From an uncultured Christensenella sp. (GTDB lineage: Bacteria > Bacillota > Clostridia > Christensenellales > Borkfalkiaceae), in assembly GCA_910577555.1 (NCBI GenBank), contig CAJTLF010000032.1, forward strand, positions 1 to 5,212: a DNA stretch of 5,212 nucleotides, in the 5' to 3' direction. A program made the position numbers and the translations under genes. Shown here piece after piece: positions 5,154-5,212 of this stretch (position 1 is the stretch's first letter; every line of letters begins with the position of its first letter). The notes below the pieces were generated by a model that did not search any database, had not been told where the DNA came from, and saw nothing but the letters and a program-made list of their open reading frames with translations.

Positions 5154-5212
5154 AAGACTTTATTATGTTTTTTCTTTGAAAAGATAACTTCAGCGCGGTT
5201 TTTTGATTAAAA

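Larger units (their letters stand above)
4540..5204 (+). ncRNA. Candidate large structured non-coding RNA
   Basis: About 665 nt after the promoter-like site contain no protein frame of credible length but many hairpins: 4563-4578, 4579-4593, 4647-4663, 4684-4708, the nested 4716-4797, 4831-4865, 4928-4959, 5005-5029 and 5130-5153. Stems are GC-rich while linkers and flanks are AT-rich, a pattern typical of selected RNA structure. T-tracts occur at 5168-5173 and 5199-5204, the second just after GCGCGG, which can pair with CCGCGCT at 4956-4962. Size, ornate folding and a phage-like context recall the large phage-associated RNA classes GOLLD and ROOL. I cannot confirm membership of either from memory. 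Strand and both ends are inferred from the promoter and T-tracts. Alternatives are a replication origin or packaging/regulatory DNA with secondary structure. Confidence 0.45.

Noticed and set aside
5106..5183. TTGAAAAG direct repeat (5106-5113, 5176-5183) as a further copy of the 14-bp motif
   Set aside because: Only the A-rich core is shared and the TTGCACG half is missing or shifted.

Overview
The window looks like part of the genome of a double-stranded DNA bacteriophage, prophage or related mobile element of a Gram-positive (Bacillota, probably Clostridia-like) host. This inference rests on the tightly overlapping small genes, the purine-rich Shine-Dalgarno sites, a mid-range base composition, and the gene set: small zinc and winged-helix proteins, two adenine methyltransferases, and a DnaB-type helicase next to an initiator-like protein. 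No structural, integrase or ribosomal gene is present, so phage versus other element and the exact host remain inferences.

All six genes (1-4316) lie on the + strand and read as one operon. In order they are: the 3' end of a small cysteine-rich (zinc-binding) protein; an 81-residue winged-helix protein; a 201-residue NPPY-type DNA methyltransferase; a 275-residue Dam-like D12-class (DPPY) adenine methyltransferase; a full-length DnaB-type replicative helicase of 458 residues; and a 361-residue protein with two helix-turn-helix segments, a charged helical stretch and a C-terminal zinc ribbon, most likely the replication initiator or helicase loader. The first five genes overlap at every junction (8, 8, 4 and 35 nt), which implies translational coupling. 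Only the last gene has a small gap and a strong Shine-Dalgarno of its own. Together the genes suggest a replication and DNA-modification module. Although a Dam-like enzyme is encoded, I could find no GATC anywhere in the window.

The last 0.9 kb (4317-5212) carries no convincing protein gene. It begins with a 9-bp hairpin and a terminator-like hairpin that ends the operon. Then come three copies of a 14-bp motif, one of them inverted, and a promoter-like sequence. About 670 nt follow that are full of perfect or nested hairpins with GC-rich stems in AT-rich surroundings, an 18-bp perfect palindrome and T-tracts at the far end. The best reading is a separately transcribed, large structured non-coding RNA. 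A replication origin or regulatory region is the main alternative. This is the part of the window most worth following up.
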